Part shown: positions 1 through 9,890 of the stretch, in pieces | Position numbering within the stretch: the stretch's first letter is position 1 | How the letters are laid out: each line of letters begins with the position of its first letter | Source of the DNA: Yersinia vastinensis | GTDB lineage: Bacteria > Pseudomonadota > Gammaproteobacteria > Enterobacterales > Enterobacteriaceae | Assembly: GCF_902726565.1 (NCBI RefSeq) | Contig: NZ_CACVAF010000006.1 | Span: 62,001 to 126,000 of the forward strand | Length of the DNA: 64,000 nt | Reading direction: 5' to 3' | The notes under the pieces: generated by a model | What the model saw: the letters and a program-made list of their open reading frames with translations, nothing else | Told to the model about the DNA's origin: nothing | Databases searched by the model: none | Position numbers and translations under genes: made by a program

Positions 1-713
1 GTACTTTGACGGGGTTCCTGCATATGCCCACCGTGGGCAGTGCGCCTTTCCCAACAGTATTGATATGTGGTGGGCTGGATACGTTACAAAGTGATTATCA
101 CCGCCTGTTCCGTGACTATCTGGCACCGAAAGGGATTGCGATGTTGACCATCGACATGCCTTCTGTTGGGGCTTCCTCTCGCTGGAAACTCACTCAGGAC
201 ACCAGCTTCTTACATCAACAAGTATTGCATGCTTTGCCCAATATACCTTGGGTTGATCATCAGCGTGTCAGTGCTTTTGGCTTCCGTTTTGGTGCTAATG
301 TCGCGGTTCGTTTAGGGTATCTGGAACCGCAACGTGTGCGCGCCGTGGCTTGTCTCGGGCCGATTGTGCACCATCTGTTATGCAATGCCGATTGCCAGCG
401 CAAAGTACCCGACATGTATATGGATGTGATGGCTAGCCGCTTGGGTATGGCTGATGCTTCGGATGAAATCCTCAAAACAGAAATGAGCCGTTACTCGCTG
501 AAAACTCAGGGGTTACTGGGGCGGCGTTGCCAAACCCCGATGCTGGCCGGTTTTTGGGAGAATGATCCTTTCAGCCCGAAAGAAGAATCTAAGCTGATTT
601 CTTCTTCTTCCGCAGACGGTAAGTTATTGCCCATATCATCAACTCCGTTGTATGACAATTTCCATCGCGCATTATTGCAAACCAGTCAGTGGTTAGAAGA
701 TAAAATGCGTTAA
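1..713 (+). CDS. frsA: FrsA (YafA) esterase / fermentation-respiration switch protein, 3' part
   Basis: This is the C-terminal part, about 237 residues, of FrsA, an alpha/beta-hydrolase-fold protein. In E. coli FrsA is about 414 residues and was described as binding unphosphorylated EIIA-Glc and shifting carbon flux between fermentation and respiration; its enzymatic role is debated. The reading frame is open to the left edge, so the gene starts outside the window, and the TTG near base 6 is not a real start. Visible family blocks are the [11 protein letters not shown] segment, [18 protein letters not shown], and [17 protein letters not shown], which occupies the place of a nucleophile elbow but has Arg where Ser is usual. 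The C-terminal half carries a [11 protein letters not shown] block and the [11 protein letters not shown] core. Crl follows 59 bases downstream, an order also seen in E. coli. Identification is secure. Confidence 0.95.
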   Translation, partial: TLTGFLHMPTVGSAPFPTVLICGGLDTLQSDYHRLFRDYLAPKGIAMLTIDMPSVGASSRWKLTQDTSFLHQQVLHALPNIPWVDHQRVSAFGFRFGANVAVRLGYLEPQRVRAVACLGPIVHHLLCNADCQRKVPDMYMDVMASRLGMADASDEILKTEMSRYSLKTQGLLGRRCQTPMLAGFWENDPFSPKEESKLISSSSADGKLLPISSTPLYDNFHRALLQTSQWLEDKMR

Positions 714-772
714 TGAGTTGCTAATTTTTAACAGTTTGCTAAAAAGGTGAGTCTACATAAGGAGATTTAAGA

Positions 773-1174
773 ATGACGTCAACCAGTGCTCATCCTAAAA
801 GCAAGCTTATGAAACGTTTTGCAGCTTTAGGACCCTATCTGCGTGAAGGGCAGTGCCAGAACGACCGGTTCTTTTTTGATTGTTTAGCTGTGTGCGTCAA
901 TGTGAAGCTAGCACCAGAGAAGCGTGAGTTCTGGGGATGGTGGATTGTACTGGAACCTGCGGCGGACCATTTTACCTACGTTTACCAGCTTGGTCTGTTT
1001 AATAAAGATGGCAACTGGAAAGTTGAAAAGATTAAAGATCCTGAAGTACAAGAGAAGCTGGAGACCACGTTACGTGGTTTCCACAAACGCCTCACTGAAA
1101 TGCTGACGTCAATTGAAATGAGACTGGAGCCAGCACAAGACTTTAGCGATCAACCCGTTAAGCTGTCTGCCTAG
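773..1174 (+). CDS. crl: Crl, sigma-S holoenzyme assembly factor
   Basis: A 133-residue protein matching Crl over its full usual length. Crl is a cytoplasmic factor that binds RpoS and promotes its association with core RNA polymerase, favouring stationary-phase genes such as curli. The invariant aromatic-rich block [10 protein letters not shown] and the preceding CLAVCVNVK segment are present. The start is supported by an AAGGAG ribosome-binding site about 7-12 bases upstream. It follows frsA on the same strand and ends at a strong hairpin terminator. In E. coli K-12 the porin gene phoE lies between crl and proB; here only 126 bases separate them and no phoE is present. Confidence 0.96.
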   Translation: MTSTSAHPKSKLMKRFAALGPYLREGQCQNDRFFFDCLAVCVNVKLAPEKREFWGWWIVLEPAADHFTYVYQLGLFNKDGNWKVEKIKDPEVQEKLETTLRGFHKRLTEMLTSIEMRLEPAQDFSDQPVKLSA

Positions 1175-1177
1175 AAA

Positions 1178-1215
1178 TAAATCCCCCTTTTAGCGCAATA
1201 AAAAGGGGGATTTCT
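1178..1215 (+). terminator. Rho-independent terminator after crl
   Basis: A 12-13 bp inverted repeat (AATCCCCCTTTT / AAAAGGGGGATT) with an 8-base loop lies directly behind the crl stop codon. It is followed by TTTCTC. Both arms are A/T-flanked, so it could also act on the opposite strand. Confidence 0.8.
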
Positions 1216-1300
1216 CATTATGCCTGTTGGCATAATGCCTCGCGCCTGCTACAAAGACCCCTATATCATTTCTTTTATTCATCCCAACGGCAGAAAAATT

Positions 1301-2404
1301 ATGAGTGGCAGCCAGACATTGGTTGTGAAATTGGGGACAAGTGTTCTGACTGGCGGTTCCCGTCGTCTTAACCGTGCCCATATTGTTGAATTGGTGCGCC
1401 AATGCGCCCAGCAACACGCAAAAGGTCATCGTATTGTTATTGTCACCTCCGGGGCGATTGCCGCCGGGCGTGAGCACTTGGGGTATCCGGAATTACCGGC
1501 CACCATTGCCTCGAAGCAATTGTTAGCCGCAGTCGGGCAAAGCCGGCTTATTCAGCTCTGGGAACAACTGTTTTCCATTTATGGCATCCATGTGGGCCAG
1601 ATGCTACTGACCCGTGCTGATTTAGAAGATCGTGAGCGTTTCTTAAATGCCCGCGATACCATGAATGCTTTGCTGGATAACCGTATTGTTCCTGTTATCA
1701 ATGAGAATGATGCAGTGGCGACTGCCGAAATAAAAGTCGGCGATAACGATAATCTCTCGGCATTGGCCGCTATCCTTGCGGGTGCCGATAAACTGTTATT
1801 GCTGACAGATCAGGCAGGTTTATACACCGCCGATCCGCGCAATAATCCAGAAGCAGAATTGATTCGCGAAGTGCATGGTATTGATGATGCCTTACGTGAG
1901 ATTGCCGGTGACAGTGTCTCTGGCCTTGGCACTGGTGGCATGGCGACAAAGTTGCAGGCTGCGGATGTTGCGTGCCGTGCAGGTATTGATGTGGTGATTG
2001 CTGCGGGTAGCCAAGTGGGTGTCATTGCTGATGTGATTGAGGGAACGCCGGTAGGTACTCGCTTTCATGCGCTGGAAACACCATTGGAAAACCGTAAGCG
2101 CTGGATTTTTGGTGCTCCTCCTGCGGGTGAAATTACTGTTGATGATGGTGCGGTTGCCGCCATCATGGAGCGGGGTAGCTCGCTGCTGCCGAAAGGCATC
2201 CGTGATGTTAAAGGGAATTTCTCACGCGGCGAAGTGATCCGTATTCGTAACCTCAGTGGGCGCGACCTAGCTCACGGTGTGTCACGTTATAATAGCGATG
2301 CTCTGCGCCTGTTGGCGGGGCACCATTCGCAACAAATCAGTGAAATCCTCGGATATGAATATGGCCCTGTGGCAGTCCACCGTGACGATATGATTGTCAG
2401 CTAA
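1301..2404 (+). CDS. proB: Glutamate 5-kinase
   Basis: ProB phosphorylates L-glutamate with ATP to give gamma-glutamyl phosphate, the first and feedback-controlled step of proline synthesis. The open frame extends further upstream to 1220, but the start at 1301 gives [14 protein letters not shown] and exactly 367 residues, the usual enterobacterial length. The N-terminal amino-acid-kinase domain shows [29 protein letters not shown] and the [12 protein letters not shown] substrate/ATP segment. The last 90 or so residues form the PUA domain (SSLLPKGI, then FSRGEVIRI). It forms an operon with proA, whose start lies 9 bases beyond the proB stop. No strong ribosome-binding site is visible before 1301. 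Confidence 0.97.
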   Translation: MSGSQTLVVKLGTSVLTGGSRRLNRAHIVELVRQCAQQHAKGHRIVIVTSGAIAAGREHLGYPELPATIASKQLLAAVGQSRLIQLWEQLFSIYGIHVGQMLLTRADLEDRERFLNARDTMNALLDNRIVPVINENDAVATAEIKVGDNDNLSALAAILAGADKLLLLTDQAGLYTADPRNNPEAELIREVHGIDDALREIAGDSVSGLGTGGMATKLQAADVACRAGIDVVIAAGSQVGVIADVIEGTPVGTRFHALETPLENRKRWIFGAPPAGEITVDDGAVAAIMERGSSLLPKGIRDVKGNFSRGEVIRIRNLSGRDLAHGVSRYNSDALRLLAGHHSQQISEILGYEYGPVAVHRDDMIVS

Positions 2405-2413
2405 GGAGCAAGC

Positions 2414-3673
2414 ATGAACATGCTGGAACAGATGGGGAAAGCCGCGAAACAGGCTTCCTGGCAATTGGCGATGTTGAGTACAGCAAAGAAAAATCAGGCA
2501 TTGGCCGTGATTGCTAACCTGCTAGAGTCTGAAAGTCAGACTATTTTGCAAGCGAACGAACAAGATATGAGCGCTGCACGCGACAGCGGCATGAGTGAAG
2601 CGTTACTGGATAGGCTATTGCTGACCCCGACACGTTTAACCGCGATTGCTAATGATGTGCGCCAGGTATGCCGTCTGAATGACCCGGTAGGTCGAGTGAT
2701 TGATGGGAGCCTGCTCGACAGCGGCTTAAAATTAGAACGCCGCCGTGTCCCCTTGGGGGTGATTGGCGTGATTTACGAAGCTCGCCCTAATGTGACGATT
2801 GATGTAGCCAGCTTATGTCTGAAAACCGGTAATGCGGTAATTTTGCGTGGTGGTAAAGAGACTCATCACACTAATCAGGCTACGGTGAAAGTGATCCAGC
2901 AGGCACTAGAGCAGTGCGGTTTACCGGCAGCAGCGGTGCAGGCGATTGAAAGCCCTGACCGTGAGCTAGTTAATCAATTACTGCGGATGGATCGCTATGT
3001 TGATATGTTGATTCCACGAGGGGGAGCAGGTTTACATAAACTGTGCCGCGAGCAATCAACGATTCCAGTCATTACTGGTGGTATTGGTGTTTGCCACACC
3101 TTTGTTGACGAAAGTGCTGATTTTGAGAAAGCATTACTGGTTATTGAAAATGCTAAAATTCAGCGGCCAAGTGCATGTAACTCATTGGAAACATTACTGG
3201 TTCATCAGGCAATCGCCGAGCGTTTCTTGCCAGTGCTGAGTGACAGAATGCATGCTTTTGGTGTGACACTTCATGCTAGCCCGAAAGCTATGCCGTATCT
3301 GACAGAAGGTAAAGCTAAGGTTGTGGCAGTGGAAGCTGTTGATTACGATGATGAATGGTTATCACTGGATCTTAATGTCGATATTGTTGCCAATATTGAT
3401 GTCGCGATTGATCATATCCGCGAACATGGCACCAGCCATTCAGATGCTATCCTGACTCGCTCACTCAGTAGCGCTGAACATTTTGTCCGCGCAGTTGATT
3501 CATCAGCAGTTTATGTCAATGCCAGCACCCGTTTTACCGATGGTGGTCAGTTCGGTTTAGGTGCGGAAGTGGCTGTCAGTACACAAAAACTCCATGCCCG
3601 TGGCCCAATGGGATTGGATGCACTGACAACCTATAAGTGGATTGGTTATGGTGATGATTTAGTCCGCAGCTAA
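2414..3673 (+). CDS. proA: Gamma-glutamyl phosphate reductase
   Basis: ProA reduces gamma-glutamyl phosphate to glutamate-5-semialdehyde with NADPH, the second step of proline synthesis, acting in the cytosol with ProB. The 419-residue protein has the aldehyde-dehydrogenase fold: [33 protein letters not shown], the IPRGGAGLH block, and the catalytic cysteine in RPSACNS. Starting at 2414 places an AAGGAG site at 2403-2408 with 5-base spacing; the internal ATG at 2420 gives the E. coli N-terminus MLEQMG and is the alternative. The gene is followed by a clear terminator, so proBA is a two-gene unit. Confidence 0.97.
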   Translation: MNMLEQMGKAAKQASWQLAMLSTAKKNQALAVIANLLESESQTILQANEQDMSAARDSGMSEALLDRLLLTPTRLTAIANDVRQVCRLNDPVGRVIDGSLLDSGLKLERRRVPLGVIGVIYEARPNVTIDVASLCLKTGNAVILRGGKETHHTNQATVKVIQQALEQCGLPAAAVQAIESPDRELVNQLLRMDRYVDMLIPRGGAGLHKLCREQSTIPVITGGIGVCHTFVDESADFEKALLVIENAKIQRPSACNSLETLLVHQAIAERFLPVLSDRMHAFGVTLHASPKAMPYLTEGKAKVVAVEAVDYDDEWLSLDLNVDIVANIDVAIDHIREHGTSHSDAILTRSLSSAEHFVRAVDSSAVYVNASTRFTDGGQFGLGAEVAVSTQKLHARGPMGLDALTTYKWIGYGDDLVRS

Positions 3674-3718
3674 ATTCCCGTTATATTGGAATTTATTGGG
3701 TACAGAAATAGATATTGT

Positions 3719-3757
3719 AAAGCGACATTTGGCATTGCCAATGTCGCTTTCTTTTTT
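3719..3757 (+). terminator. Rho-independent terminator of proBA
   Basis: An inverted repeat of AAAGCGACATT against AATGTCGCTTT, with TGGCATTGCCA between (itself partly self-complementary), is followed by CTTTTTTG. It sits 45 bases after the proA stop. Confidence 0.85.
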
Positions 3758-3834
3758 GCTCGGCCATTTCTGTTTGAGAGAATGTAATGAAATAGATACT
3801 GTTTAAGTGTGGCGGTAATTTACGTGCTAATAAT

Positions 3835-4545
3835 TTAATCGAGGGGATGGCGCTTAAGATAGTAACTAATTTTATAATCGACCGGATTAAAGGTAATCAC
3901 TGAAAAATCCACAATCACACCATCCGTTGTATTCGACACTGCCAATAATTGCAGTAATAGCGTGCGTGGATCGCAATGAAGTTGTAGGGCAAATTCCTGA
4001 CTGGCTACAATGGGCAAAAATGTTTGTCGGCATCCTTCAATCTGGTAATGAGCATGTTTCTCGATAAAATCATATTTTGATGACTCAAGATGGTGATAAG
4101 TTAAATCCGGCATTAGGGCGACGGGTAAATAACTCTCTTCTATTTGAATAATCTGTTTATCGGCATAACGCAGTCTCTTGATGTAATATGTTTTATCATC
4201 TTGTTGAACATTCAACTGGCTAGCTATGGCTTGTGGTGCTCTGATGATTTTGAATTCAGACACTTCAGTATGGGGCGTTTTTCCTAGCATTTTCATATGC
4301 TCGGTAAAACTGTTCAGATGATTATTGTCGTGTTTTAGGTCTTTCCCAATAATAAACGTTCCCCGACCTTGCTGGCGTTCCAGTAAACCATCCTGAATTA
4401 AGACATCCAGTGCTTTTCTGACCGTCATTCGTGATGCACCGAAACGCTCCGCTAACTGAATCTCAGACGGTAAACAGTCACCGACAGAAATATCCTGATG
4501 GTTTATTAATTTTCGGATATTAGTGACCAGGTTTTTGTATACCAT
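3835..4545 (-). CDS. GntR-family (HutC/UTRA) transcriptional regulator of the alpha-glucoside locus
   Basis: A 236-residue regulator with an N-terminal GntR winged helix (residues about 1-65: LPSEIQLAERFGASRMTVRKALDVL, then LLERQQGRGTFI) and a C-terminal UTRA effector domain (IKRLRYAD, IQIEESYLP, then VDFSVITFNPVDYKI). UTRA regulators usually bind sugar phosphates. The frame extends to a GTG at 4578, but the ATG at 4545 has AGG at suitable spacing and gives a normal domain boundary. It is divergent from the PTS permease and 6-phospho-alpha-glucosidase genes, so by position it is probably their local repressor, responding to a phosphorylated disaccharide. This is inference; a global role is not excluded. 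Confidence 0.85.
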   Translation of the reverse strand: MVYKNLVTNIRKLINHQDISVGDCLPSEIQLAERFGASRMTVRKALDVLIQDGLLERQQGRGTFIIGKDLKHDNNHLNSFTEHMKMLGKTPHTEVSEFKIIRAPQAIASQLNVQQDDKTYYIKRLRYADKQIIQIEESYLPVALMPDLTYHHLESSKYDFIEKHAHYQIEGCRQTFLPIVASQEFALQLHCDPRTLLLQLLAVSNTTDGVIVDFSVITFNPVDYKISYYLKRHPLD

Positions 4546-4563
4546 CTTTATACCTATTTTAAG

Positions 4564-4648
4564 GGTGATGTTTATCACGAGACGTTTTTTAATTCATTGA
4601 TAATAATATATTAAAATATATAGAGTATAAAAATTGGCTTAAACGTCT
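4564..4648. promoter_or_regulatory. Divergent regulatory region: candidate CRP site and paired operator half-sites
   Basis: Positions 4564-4579 read GGTGA-N6-TCACG, 8 of 10 to the CRP consensus TGTGA-N6-TCACA with a perfect GTGA/TCAC core. Immediately beside it, AGACGTTT (4580-4587) has an exact inverted copy, AAACGTCT, at 4641-4648, with AT-rich sequence between. The layout suggests catabolite control plus a GntR-family operator pair that could be bridged. Sites are predicted from motif and position only. Confidence 0.45.
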
Positions 4649-4783
4649 AATTTTTATCTTAATAATATACAAATCTGTTTGGAGATTTAATGCAGTTCTG
4701 ATCACAAATTTTTATTAATCGCCAAGTCATCGCCTGACGATTCCATAGAGTGATGATGGTTTACACTCACACGGGAAGCGATC

Positions 4784-6328
4784 ATGTTAAGTTCGTTTAA
4801 TCGGTTTGGCGGGGCAATGCTCGGCGCGGTGCTACTCTTCCCTTTTGCAGGGATGGTCGTTGGCATATCTTTGGTACTGCAAAGTCCTACCTTTGCTAGC
4901 CCAGACAGTTTATTTTTCCAATTAATGAAAATCATTGAGTCCGGTGGCTGGACTGTATTTAACAATATGGGATTATTATTTGCCGTTGGTTTGCCCATAA
5001 AGTTAGCGAATAAAGCTCCAGCTTCTGCCTGCTTGGTCTCTTTAATTACCTACCTGACATTCAACGCTTTTCTCGGCGCAATGTGTGAAGTCTGGGGCGC
5101 ACATTGGGGCGTTAATTTCGCACAAGAAACGGGTGGTACGAGTGGTTTGGCAACCATTGGTGGTATTAAGACATTAGATACCAGTGTCATTGGTGCAATA
5201 TTATGTGGCAGCTTGGTTACATGGATACATAATCGTTATTACTCAACAAAGTTACCTGATTACATCAGTATTTTTCAGGGAGCAGCCTTTGTTAATATCC
5301 TCGGTTTTATTGTGATGTTACCGCTGGCCTTTTTAACATTGATGCTGTGGCCAAAAGTGCAATTGGGCATGATTTCATTGCAAGGTTTTATCCTACATGC
5401 CGGCAACTTTGGTATCTGGTGTTATATCTTTTTAGAAAAGATTTTATTACCAACGGGCTTACACCATTTTGTTTATAGCCCTTTTCAATATACCGATGTC
5501 GCTGTACCTGGCGGCACCACTCTGTATTGGTTGACCCATTTACAAGAGTTCAGTCAATCCACCGAGCCTTTAAGGCAACTTTTCCCTGCGGGGGGATTTG
5601 CTATGCAGGGAAACGGTGCGGTATTTGGTGGTTTAGGTATGGCGTTAGCAATATACAGCACGGCAAAACCAGAAAATAAAGCTAAAGTTGCAGGGTTACT
5701 GATCCCAGCCACCATTACAAGCATGTTTATCGGTATTACCGAACCATTGGATTTTACCTTCCTCTTTATTGCTCCTGCACTGTTTGTTGTCCATGCCATG
5801 CTCTCTGCCACCATGACAGTTGTAATGTATAGCTTGGGTGTGGTGGGGAACTTTGGTTCAGGGATCCTTGAGTGGGCAACACAAAACTGGATACCGATGT
5901 TTAGTCATCATGCCAATGTCATGGTGACCCAAATTATTGTCGGGCTGATATTCAGTGGTATTTACTTCCTGATATTCCGTATTTTGATTCTCAAATTTAA
6001 TTTTAAAACTTTGGGTCGTGAAGATAGTGATATCAAACTTTATTCAAAACAAGATTACAAACAAAAAGGCGAAGACCAAGGGAATGAATTCCAACAGAGA
6101 GCCAGTGCATATTTAGAGGCCGCAGGTGGAAAAGATAATATTGCTAGTTATACCCACTGTTTTACCCGCTTGAGATTAGTGGTGAAAGATATTAGTCGAG
6201 TTCAACCTAGTACAGCATTTAAAGCCTATTCCGCCATTGAAGTTTATAAAAATGGCAATGATGTACAGGTGATTGTTGGTAACAATGTGACGCATATTTA
6301 TGAACAATTTGCAGAGTTGATGAATTAA
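4784..6328 (+). CDS. PTS alpha-glucoside-specific EIICB component
   Basis: A 514-residue fused EIIC-EIIB permease of the glucose superfamily, closest in pattern to GlvCB and Klebsiella AglA. The EIIC part (about residues 1-410) has many hydrophobic segments and the family blocks RFGGAMLGAVLLFPFAG, IKTLDTS, HLQEFSQSTEPL and GITEPLDFTFLF. After a charged linker (residues about 415-440) comes EIIB with the phosphorylated cysteine in SYTHCFTRLR at Cys459. No EIIA domain is present, so the phosphoryl donor is presumably EIIA-Glc (Crr), which would also couple the system to catabolite repression. It takes up and phosphorylates alpha-glucosides such as maltose or sucrose isomers; the exact substrate cannot be read from sequence. 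The glucosidase gene follows 12 bases later. Confidence 0.88.
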   Translation: MLSSFNRFGGAMLGAVLLFPFAGMVVGISLVLQSPTFASPDSLFFQLMKIIESGGWTVFNNMGLLFAVGLPIKLANKAPASACLVSLITYLTFNAFLGAMCEVWGAHWGVNFAQETGGTSGLATIGGIKTLDTSVIGAILCGSLVTWIHNRYYSTKLPDYISIFQGAAFVNILGFIVMLPLAFLTLMLWPKVQLGMISLQGFILHAGNFGIWCYIFLEKILLPTGLHHFVYSPFQYTDVAVPGGTTLYWLTHLQEFSQSTEPLRQLFPAGGFAMQGNGAVFGGLGMALAIYSTAKPENKAKVAGLLIPATITSMFIGITEPLDFTFLFIAPALFVVHAMLSATMTVVMYSLGVVGNFGSGILEWATQNWIPMFSHHANVMVTQIIVGLIFSGIYFLIFRILILKFNFKTLGREDSDIKLYSKQDYKQKGEDQGNEFQQRASAYLEAAGGKDNIASYTHCFTRLRLVVKDISRVQPSTAFKAYSAIEVYKNGNDVQVIVGNNVTHIYEQFAELMN

Positions 6329-6340
6329 GGAGTTTTTTAG

Positions 6341-7663
<1,323 letters not shown>

Positions 7664-7742
7664 CACTGGCTAAATCCTATATAGCCCGTTTGAGTTTGTT
7701 ATAGCTGCACATCTTGACAGTGAGTGCCCAACACCAGGGGAA

Positions 7743-7775
7743 CGGCTATCTTCAAGTTATAGATGTGTTAGCTAT
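7743..7775. repeat. Degenerate ERIC-like fragment
   Basis: The stretch CTTCAAGTTATAGATGTGTT resembles one end of the ERIC element at 49634 (TTTCAAGTTACAGGTGTGTT). No central palindrome or opposite end follows, so it looks like a decayed or truncated copy. Confidence 0.4.
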
Positions 7776-7808
7776 AGATTTTATTTTTTGTTTTTATAGA
7801 AGAATCAG

Positions 7809-7835
7809 TAAAGTATCTCCGCCATCTGCCGATAA
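7809..7835 (+). promoter_or_regulatory. FliA (sigma-28) class 3 flagellar promoter of ycgR
   Basis: TAAAGTAT at 7809-7816, an 11-base spacer, then GCCGATAA at 7828-7835. This matches 15 of 16 bases of the sigma-28 consensus TAAAGTTT-N11-GCCGATAA with exact spacing. It lies 76 bases before ycgR, a known class 3 flagellar gene in enterobacteria. Confidence 0.9.
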
Positions 7836-7911
7836 CAATTTTTGATATTTATATGCTATTTGATACTAATCTGGGCGACCAGAGCAATAAATTAAAGATG
7901 GGGAATGGCAG

Positions 7912-8661
7912 GTGAGCGAAGCGTCTAAAGAGAATTTTGTAAAAACGAATAAATTAGCGATCTGTGCAATTCTTCGTGATTTAAAGAAGAACGATACCGC
8001 AGTGATGGTGATTCATGCTCGAGGGCAATTCATTAGCCGCATTTTGGATGTGGTTCCTGAAACTAATCAATTTATTTTTGATTTTGGTAGCGTAGCCCAT
8101 GAGAATATTGCGGCTCTTGCCGCTAATCAACTGACAATCATTGCTGAACCGACGGGCGCAAAAATTGAATTCATTTGTAATCCTCTGAAAGAGATAAAGT
8201 ATTTATCATTACCCGCTTTTAGCACTGTGATACCAGAGAGCCTTTACTTCATTCAACGTCGGGAGTATTTCCGGGTCAATATCCCTCAATGGCCTGCCTA
8301 TTATTGCTCTGGTAAGTTCGCTGATGGCAGTAAATTCTCCTATACCCTAGCCGATGTTTCTTTGGGCGGCATGGGGCTATATGCGGTGAAAGGTAGCGAA
8401 TTTCCTGTTCAGGACTGTGGCATCCTGCGTGATGTCTCAGTCGATTTATGTGGCTTTGGTATTTTTAAACTGGATTTACAATTTATCCGAGCCATCGATA
8501 AACAAGTAGTGAATAACAAAGGCGAAACGCTCACAGTGCAGCGCTTGAGCTTTAAATTCCCTCGGTTAAGTCCAATCCAAGAGAAAGGGTTGCAGCGTGC
8601 CATTTTTGAACTGGAAAAACAGCAAACGGCCAAGGCAAGAAAATTTCAGGACGGTCTCTAG
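7912..8661 (+). CDS. ycgR: Flagellar brake protein YcgR (PilZ, c-di-GMP-binding)
   Basis: A 249-residue protein with an N-terminal YcgR domain (about residues 1-110) and a C-terminal PilZ domain. The c-di-GMP-binding motifs are RREYFR at residues 116-121 and DVSLGG at 148-153. In E. coli, YcgR bound to c-di-GMP acts on the flagellar motor to slow swimming. The frame starts with GTG at 7912; nearby ATGs are in other frames. A near-perfect FliA promoter upstream places it in the flagellar regulon although no other flagellar gene is near. Confidence 0.94.
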   Translation: MSEASKENFVKTNKLAICAILRDLKKNDTAVMVIHARGQFISRILDVVPETNQFIFDFGSVAHENIAALAANQLTIIAEPTGAKIEFICNPLKEIKYLSLPAFSTVIPESLYFIQRREYFRVNIPQWPAYYCSGKFADGSKFSYTLADVSLGGMGLYAVKGSEFPVQDCGILRDVSVDLCGFGIFKLDLQFIRAIDKQVVNNKGETLTVQRLSFKFPRLSPIQEKGLQRAIFELEKQQTAKARKFQDGL

Positions 8662-8839
8662 TTTTTGAACAGATATTCCTAAGGTTATGGCGTTGCTGCA
8701 CAATAATTGCTGTGGCGTCATATAAAAAGGAATAGTCAATCAGCGCAATCTCGACTAAATAAAATAAAAGCTAAAAAATGTATTGAATTATCATGCGACT
8801 GGCCCAATATTATAAGCTTGTCACTAAGGAGGACTAAGC

Positions 8840-9094
8840 ATGGGGATCAGCGAGGAAGAGAGTATCCGCCGTTTGACTGATGAGAAAAGCTCTATTGGTC
8901 ATTCGGCTAAATGGGTAGCGATTATTTCTGCAGTCTATTTTGTTATTATGCTGTTTTATCAGCATGAATTGGGCGTACTAACATTAGCCGGTGGGATTTT
9001 TGTAGTGTCATTCTCAATCTGGATGAAGAAACGCCAGAAAGTGAAATCCTACAAAAATCAGTTGCAACAGATGGGCGATGATAAAATGGTTTAA
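8840..9094 (+). CDS. Small two-helix inner-membrane protein, uncharacterised
   Basis: An 84-residue protein of unrecognised function. It has a charged N-terminus (MGISEEESIRRLTDEKSS), two adjacent hydrophobic stretches (about residues 25-40 and 44-62) separated by a short QHELG turn, and a basic C-terminal tail (MKKRQKVKSYKNQ). By the positive-inside rule both ends are probably cytoplasmic. A strong AAGGAGG ribosome-binding site just upstream of the ATG supports translation. It stands alone between ycgR and a minus-strand acetyltransferase. Confidence 0.7.
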   Translation: MGISEEESIRRLTDEKSSIGHSAKWVAIISAVYFVIMLFYQHELGVLTLAGGIFVVSFSIWMKKRQKVKSYKNQLQQMGDDKMV

Positions 9095-9238
9095 TCCGAA
9101 ACTCATACGCCGATGAGACTGATATATTTAGAAGAACAGTACGTAAAGCACTTGGTGAACTGTTCGTCCAATTTCCAGTCCATTCTCTATTTCCGTTTGC
9201 TGTCTGCAAGCGCGTAGTTGATATTGCCCTCATCTCTA

Positions 9239-9733
9239 TTATGTGTTGTTCGTTGATTTAAGTGATTTAGACATATTAAATCCAGTTACCACAAATGCCA
9301 TTTGCTCATACAATCTTTTGGCTCGTGGATTATCGGCCGCAACCCTTAGCTTTATCTCGAATATCCCCTGTGCAACTAACAGCTTTTCCAATTCTAGCAA
9401 TGATGATGAGCCATAACCTTTTCGTTGATACTCCGGTAGTACATAGAAATCCTTAATAAAGGCTGCACTATCATTTTTACCCAAGCCAAACCATAAATAG
9501 CCTACAAGCTGTTCTTCATGGCCGGTATTTTCTGTGTTTTCGATACAATAGAGATGGTCATGAGGACTATTAACCCCCTCTGGTAGATAGTTATCAAAGC
9601 TGTTTGCCGCATGGCTTAGGGCCTGCTCTGCGCTATAGCCATTATTTGATGATAAATCTTGTGCATATTCAGTGATAAATAAATTCCGATAACCGTTAAG
9701 CTCCTCAGTCCGCATTGTTCGGAGTGTTACCAT
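9239..9733 (-). CDS. GNAT-family N-acetyltransferase
   Basis: A 164-residue GNAT protein. The acetyl-CoA-binding motif A is visible as FYVLPEYQRKGYGSSSL (Q/RxxGxG/A pattern), followed by AADNPRAKRLYEQMAFV, the usual motif B region near the C-terminus. These proteins transfer an acetyl group from acetyl-CoA to an amine; the substrate here cannot be inferred. AAGGAAA precedes the ATG on the minus strand. It is divergent from yafE and has no operon partner. Confidence 0.85.
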   Translation of the reverse strand: MVTLRTMRTEELNGYRNLFITEYAQDLSSNNGYSAEQALSHAANSFDNYLPEGVNSPHDHLYCIENTENTGHEEQLVGYLWFGLGKNDSAAFIKDFYVLPEYQRKGYGSSSLLELEKLLVAQGIFEIKLRVAADNPRAKRLYEQMAFVVTGFNMSKSLKSTNNT

Positions 9734-9890
9734 GATGTTTTCCTTAATGAAATTACGCTATTGTGATAATACAGTCTATCCATAGCGTTAATTGCTATAG
9801 AGTGAATTGAGTCTGAGGTAAACATAGTAACGCTTTGTAGGAAATAAGAATATAAAGTCAATCAGAAGGTTAACGATAAACGGGGACGTA

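Noticed and set aside
4691-4706. Second CRP-like site TGCAG-N6-TCACA before the PTS gene
   Set aside because: Only the right half fits the consensus; the left half matches poorly.
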